Below, piece by piece: positions 35,571 to 37,304 of a DNA stretch of 37,304 nucleotides. This DNA is from Clostridiaceae bacterium (lineage in GTDB: Bacteria > Bacillota > Clostridia > Lachnospirales > Lachnospiraceae): assembly GCA_910575795.1 (NCBI GenBank), contig CAJTGE010000047.1, positions 1 to 37,304 on the forward strand. Reading direction: 5' to 3'. The translations under genes were made by a program, and so were the position numbers. Numbering within the stretch: position 1 is the stretch's first letter; each line of letters starts with the position of its first letter. The notes below the pieces were generated by a model, which saw only the letters and a list, made by a program, of their open reading frames with translations, was not told the DNA's origin and did no database searches.

Positions 35571-37172
35571 ATGGAAAGAAAAATGTTTTGTTTTCAATGT
35601 GAACAGACAGCAGGCTGTTCTGCTTGTACCGGAGGTGCCGGTGTATGTGGTAAGAAAGCCGATACCGCTGAATTACAGGATAAGCTGACTGGCGCACTTA
35701 TTGGTCTTGCAAGGGCTGTGGAGGGAGATGAAAGTCTTGCCACAGAAATGACAGACAAATTAGTTGTGGAGGGGCTTTTTACCACAATCACCAATGTGAA
35801 TTTTAACAACGACACAATCACTGCGCTTACAGGGCAGATACAAGCTGAGAAAGAGCGTCTTGTGCCGAATTGTTCTGATTGTTCTTCTGCTTGCGGGAGA
35901 AGCAGTAATTACGACATGAAAGAACTATGGAGTGCAAACGAGGATGTTCGTTCTTTGAAATCCCTCATCCTATTCGGCATTCGTGGCATGGCAGCTTACG
36001 CTTACCATGCTGATGTACTCGGCTATCGTGATGCTGCTGTAAATAAATTCTTCTATAAAGCGCTTTGGGCTATCGGAATGAAGGACTGGGGCATGGAGGA
36101 ACTTCTTCCCATTGTTATGGAAGTGGGAGAAATCAATCTGAAATGCATGGCTCTTCTTGACAAAGCCAATACTGAAACCTATGGAAATCCCGCTCCAACT
36201 GAAGTTAGCCTGACCATAGAAAAGGGCCCGTTTATCGTCATTTCCGGGCATGACCTATATGACTTAAAACAGCTTCTCGAACAGACCGAGGGGAAAGGCA
36301 TCAATATCTATACACACGGCGAAATGCTTCCTGCACACGCATATCCTGAATTAAAAAAATACTCACACCTGAAAGGAAATTTCGGGACAGCCTGGCAGAA
36401 TCAGCAAAAGGAATTTACCGATATTCCTGCGCCTGTTTTGTTTACCACCAACTGCCTGATGCCTCCAAAGGAAAGTTATGCCGACCGCGTGTTCACAACT
36501 GAGGTTGTTTCCTACCCGGAACTCATACACATTGGTGAAAACAAAGATTTTACACCTGTCATTGAAAAGGCACTTTCTCTTGGTGGCTATCCTATGGATA
36601 TGCACCTTACTGGAATTAACGGCGGGCAAAGAGTTATGACAGGCTTTGCACATAATACAGTTCTTTCGGCCGCCGATACCGTGATAAAGGCTGTAAAATC
36701 TGGCGACATCAAACATTTCTTCCTTGTAGGCGGCTGTGATGGTGCAAAGCCTGGACGCAATTATTATACGGAATTTGTTAAGCAGACACCAAAGGACAGT
36801 ATTGTGCTGACACTCGCCTGCGGTAAATACCGTTTCAATGACCTTAATCTTGGGACAATCGGTGAGCTTCCCAGAATTATGGACATGGGGCAGTGCAATG
36901 ATGCATATAGCGCAATCAAAGTCGCGTCAGCGCTTGCAGAAGCTTTTGGTTGCAGTGTAAACGACCTGCCACTTTCAATCATTCTGTCATGGTATGAGCA
37001 GAAAGCGGTCTGTGTTTTGCTAACACTCCTGCATCTTGGTATTAAAAACATTTTGATTGGCCCCTCGCTTCCAGCATTTATTTCACCGAAGGTGCTTAAT
37101 TTTCTTGTAGAAAACTACAACATTGCACTTATTAGCACGCCCGAAGAAGACTTAAAAAAAATGCTTGGATAA
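35571..37172 (+). CDS. hcp: Hydroxylamine reductase / hybrid cluster protein
   Basis: A 533-aa Hcp. The proximal [4Fe-4S] ligands are Cys7, Cys10, Cys19 and Cys26 (FCFQCEQTAG, CTGGAGVCG). Hybrid Fe-S-O cluster ligands are seen as HGEMLPAHAY (His, Glu), FTTNCLMPP, VGGCDGAKPG, TLACGKYRFN (Cys) and SWYEQKAV (Glu, Lys). Hcp reduces hydroxylamine in vitro and acts as an NO reductase in vivo, protecting anaerobes from nitrosative stress. GGAGG precedes the ATG. Full length. It is the last gene of the ferredoxin-hcp operon under the Crp/Fnr regulator. Confidence 0.97.
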   Translation: MERKMFCFQCEQTAGCSACTGGAGVCGKKADTAELQDKLTGALIGLARAVEGDESLATEMTDKLVVEGLFTTITNVNFNNDTITALTGQIQAEKERLVPNCSDCSSACGRSSNYDMKELWSANEDVRSLKSLILFGIRGMAAYAYHADVLGYRDAAVNKFFYKALWAIGMKDWGMEELLPIVMEVGEINLKCMALLDKANTETYGNPAPTEVSLTIEKGPFIVISGHDLYDLKQLLEQTEGKGINIYTHGEMLPAHAYPELKKYSHLKGNFGTAWQNQQKEFTDIPAPVLFTTNCLMPPKESYADRVFTTEVVSYPELIHIGENKDFTPVIEKALSLGGYPMDMHLTGINGGQRVMTGFAHNTVLSAADTVIKAVKSGDIKHFFLVGGCDGAKPGRNYYTEFVKQTPKDSIVLTLACGKYRFNDLNLGTIGELPRIMDMGQCNDAYSAIKVASALAEAFGCSVNDLPLSIILSWYEQKAVCVLLTLLHLGIKNILIGPSLPAFISPKVLNFLVENYNIALISTPEEDLKKMLG

Positions 37173-37304
37173 AGAACATTGGCAACATCATTTTAGCCTA
37201 ACTAACTCAAACTTCCCACACCGATTGGTGTGCTGAACCTTGAAAAATCAATACTTTAGTCCATAAAAAAGGCACAAACCTGCACTTGATGGTATAATTG
37301 AATT
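37173..37304. other. Region downstream of hcp
   Basis: 132 nt, no gene. A hairpin CACACC-gatt-GGTGTG lies at about 37218-37233, a plausible end of the hcp transcript though without a T-run. TATAAT at 37294-37299 hints at a plus-strand promoter leading out of the window. Confidence 0.4.

Noticed and set aside
1..37304. tRNA or rRNA genes
   Set aside because: No segment with a tRNA cloverleaf or rRNA signature was recognised, so integration next to a tRNA is not supported.

Overview
The window reads as chromosome of a spore-forming anaerobic Clostridia bacterium, most likely Lachnospiraceae. The grounds are a LysM-GH18 spore-lytic type gene, clostridial-style phage genes, a RepA/PcfB/MobC/MobP mobilizable element, an extracytoplasmic CbiK and a ferredoxin-Hcp pair. 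This is inference from protein character; no rRNA or tRNA gene was seen.

Region 1 (1 to about 16,200) is the integrase-proximal end of a prophage that continues off the left edge. A leftward early operon (about 6953 to 1) carries a hypothetical gene, small ORFs, a DUF551 protein, a zinc-ribbon peptide, an HNH nuclease, a replication-terminator-like protein, a DUF2303 protein, a DnaD/RepA-like winged-helix protein, a DUF3102 protein and a Dam-type adenine methylase cut by the window edge. It starts at a strong promoter (7018-7046) facing an XRE repressor. From 7.0 to 14.3 kb lies an AT-rich control and accessory zone. It holds four intact XRE regulators, one XRE remnant and a LexA/CI-like self-cleaving repressor. 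It also has a HicAB toxin-antitoxin pair, a Uma2 nuclease, a duplicated small-gene family with decayed copies, and several ORFs under 60 residues that ordinary ORF cut-offs miss. A large serine recombinase (14408-15988) lies at the edge.

Region 2 (about 16.2 to 26.1 kb) is GC-richer host chromosome, all on the minus strand. It begins with the 5' part of a LysM-GH18 gene that the prophage has cut inside its catalytic domain. Then come endonuclease III, a NYN-LOTUS protein and an amylosucrase-like GH13 enzyme. Last is a four-gene operon (lipoprotein CbiK chelatase, substrate-binding lipoprotein, FecCD permease, FecE-type ATPase) behind a cobalamin riboswitch. The operon probably captures and imports a corrinoid, another tetrapyrrole or a metal chelate when B12 is scarce.

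Region 3 (about 26.3 to 34.0 kb) is an integrated mobilizable element on the plus strand. Its left end holds debris (a tyrosine-integrase fragment, a truncated small-toxin ORF and an orphan RNA-like leader). The body is RepA-like, DUF3846, PcfB/DUF3801, MobC, a CHC2/TOPRIM gene split by a 5-bp duplication, XRE regulators, a MobP relaxase, two small proteins, a SymE-like toxin and a hairpin-dense non-coding tract. No type IV secretion genes are present, so it would need a helper.

Region 4 (34.0 to 37.3 kb) is a nitrosative-stress cassette: a Crp/Fnr regulator divergent from a ferredoxin and hcp, with matching palindromic sites in the shared promoter region. Whether it is cargo of the element or resident chromosome cannot be decided here.
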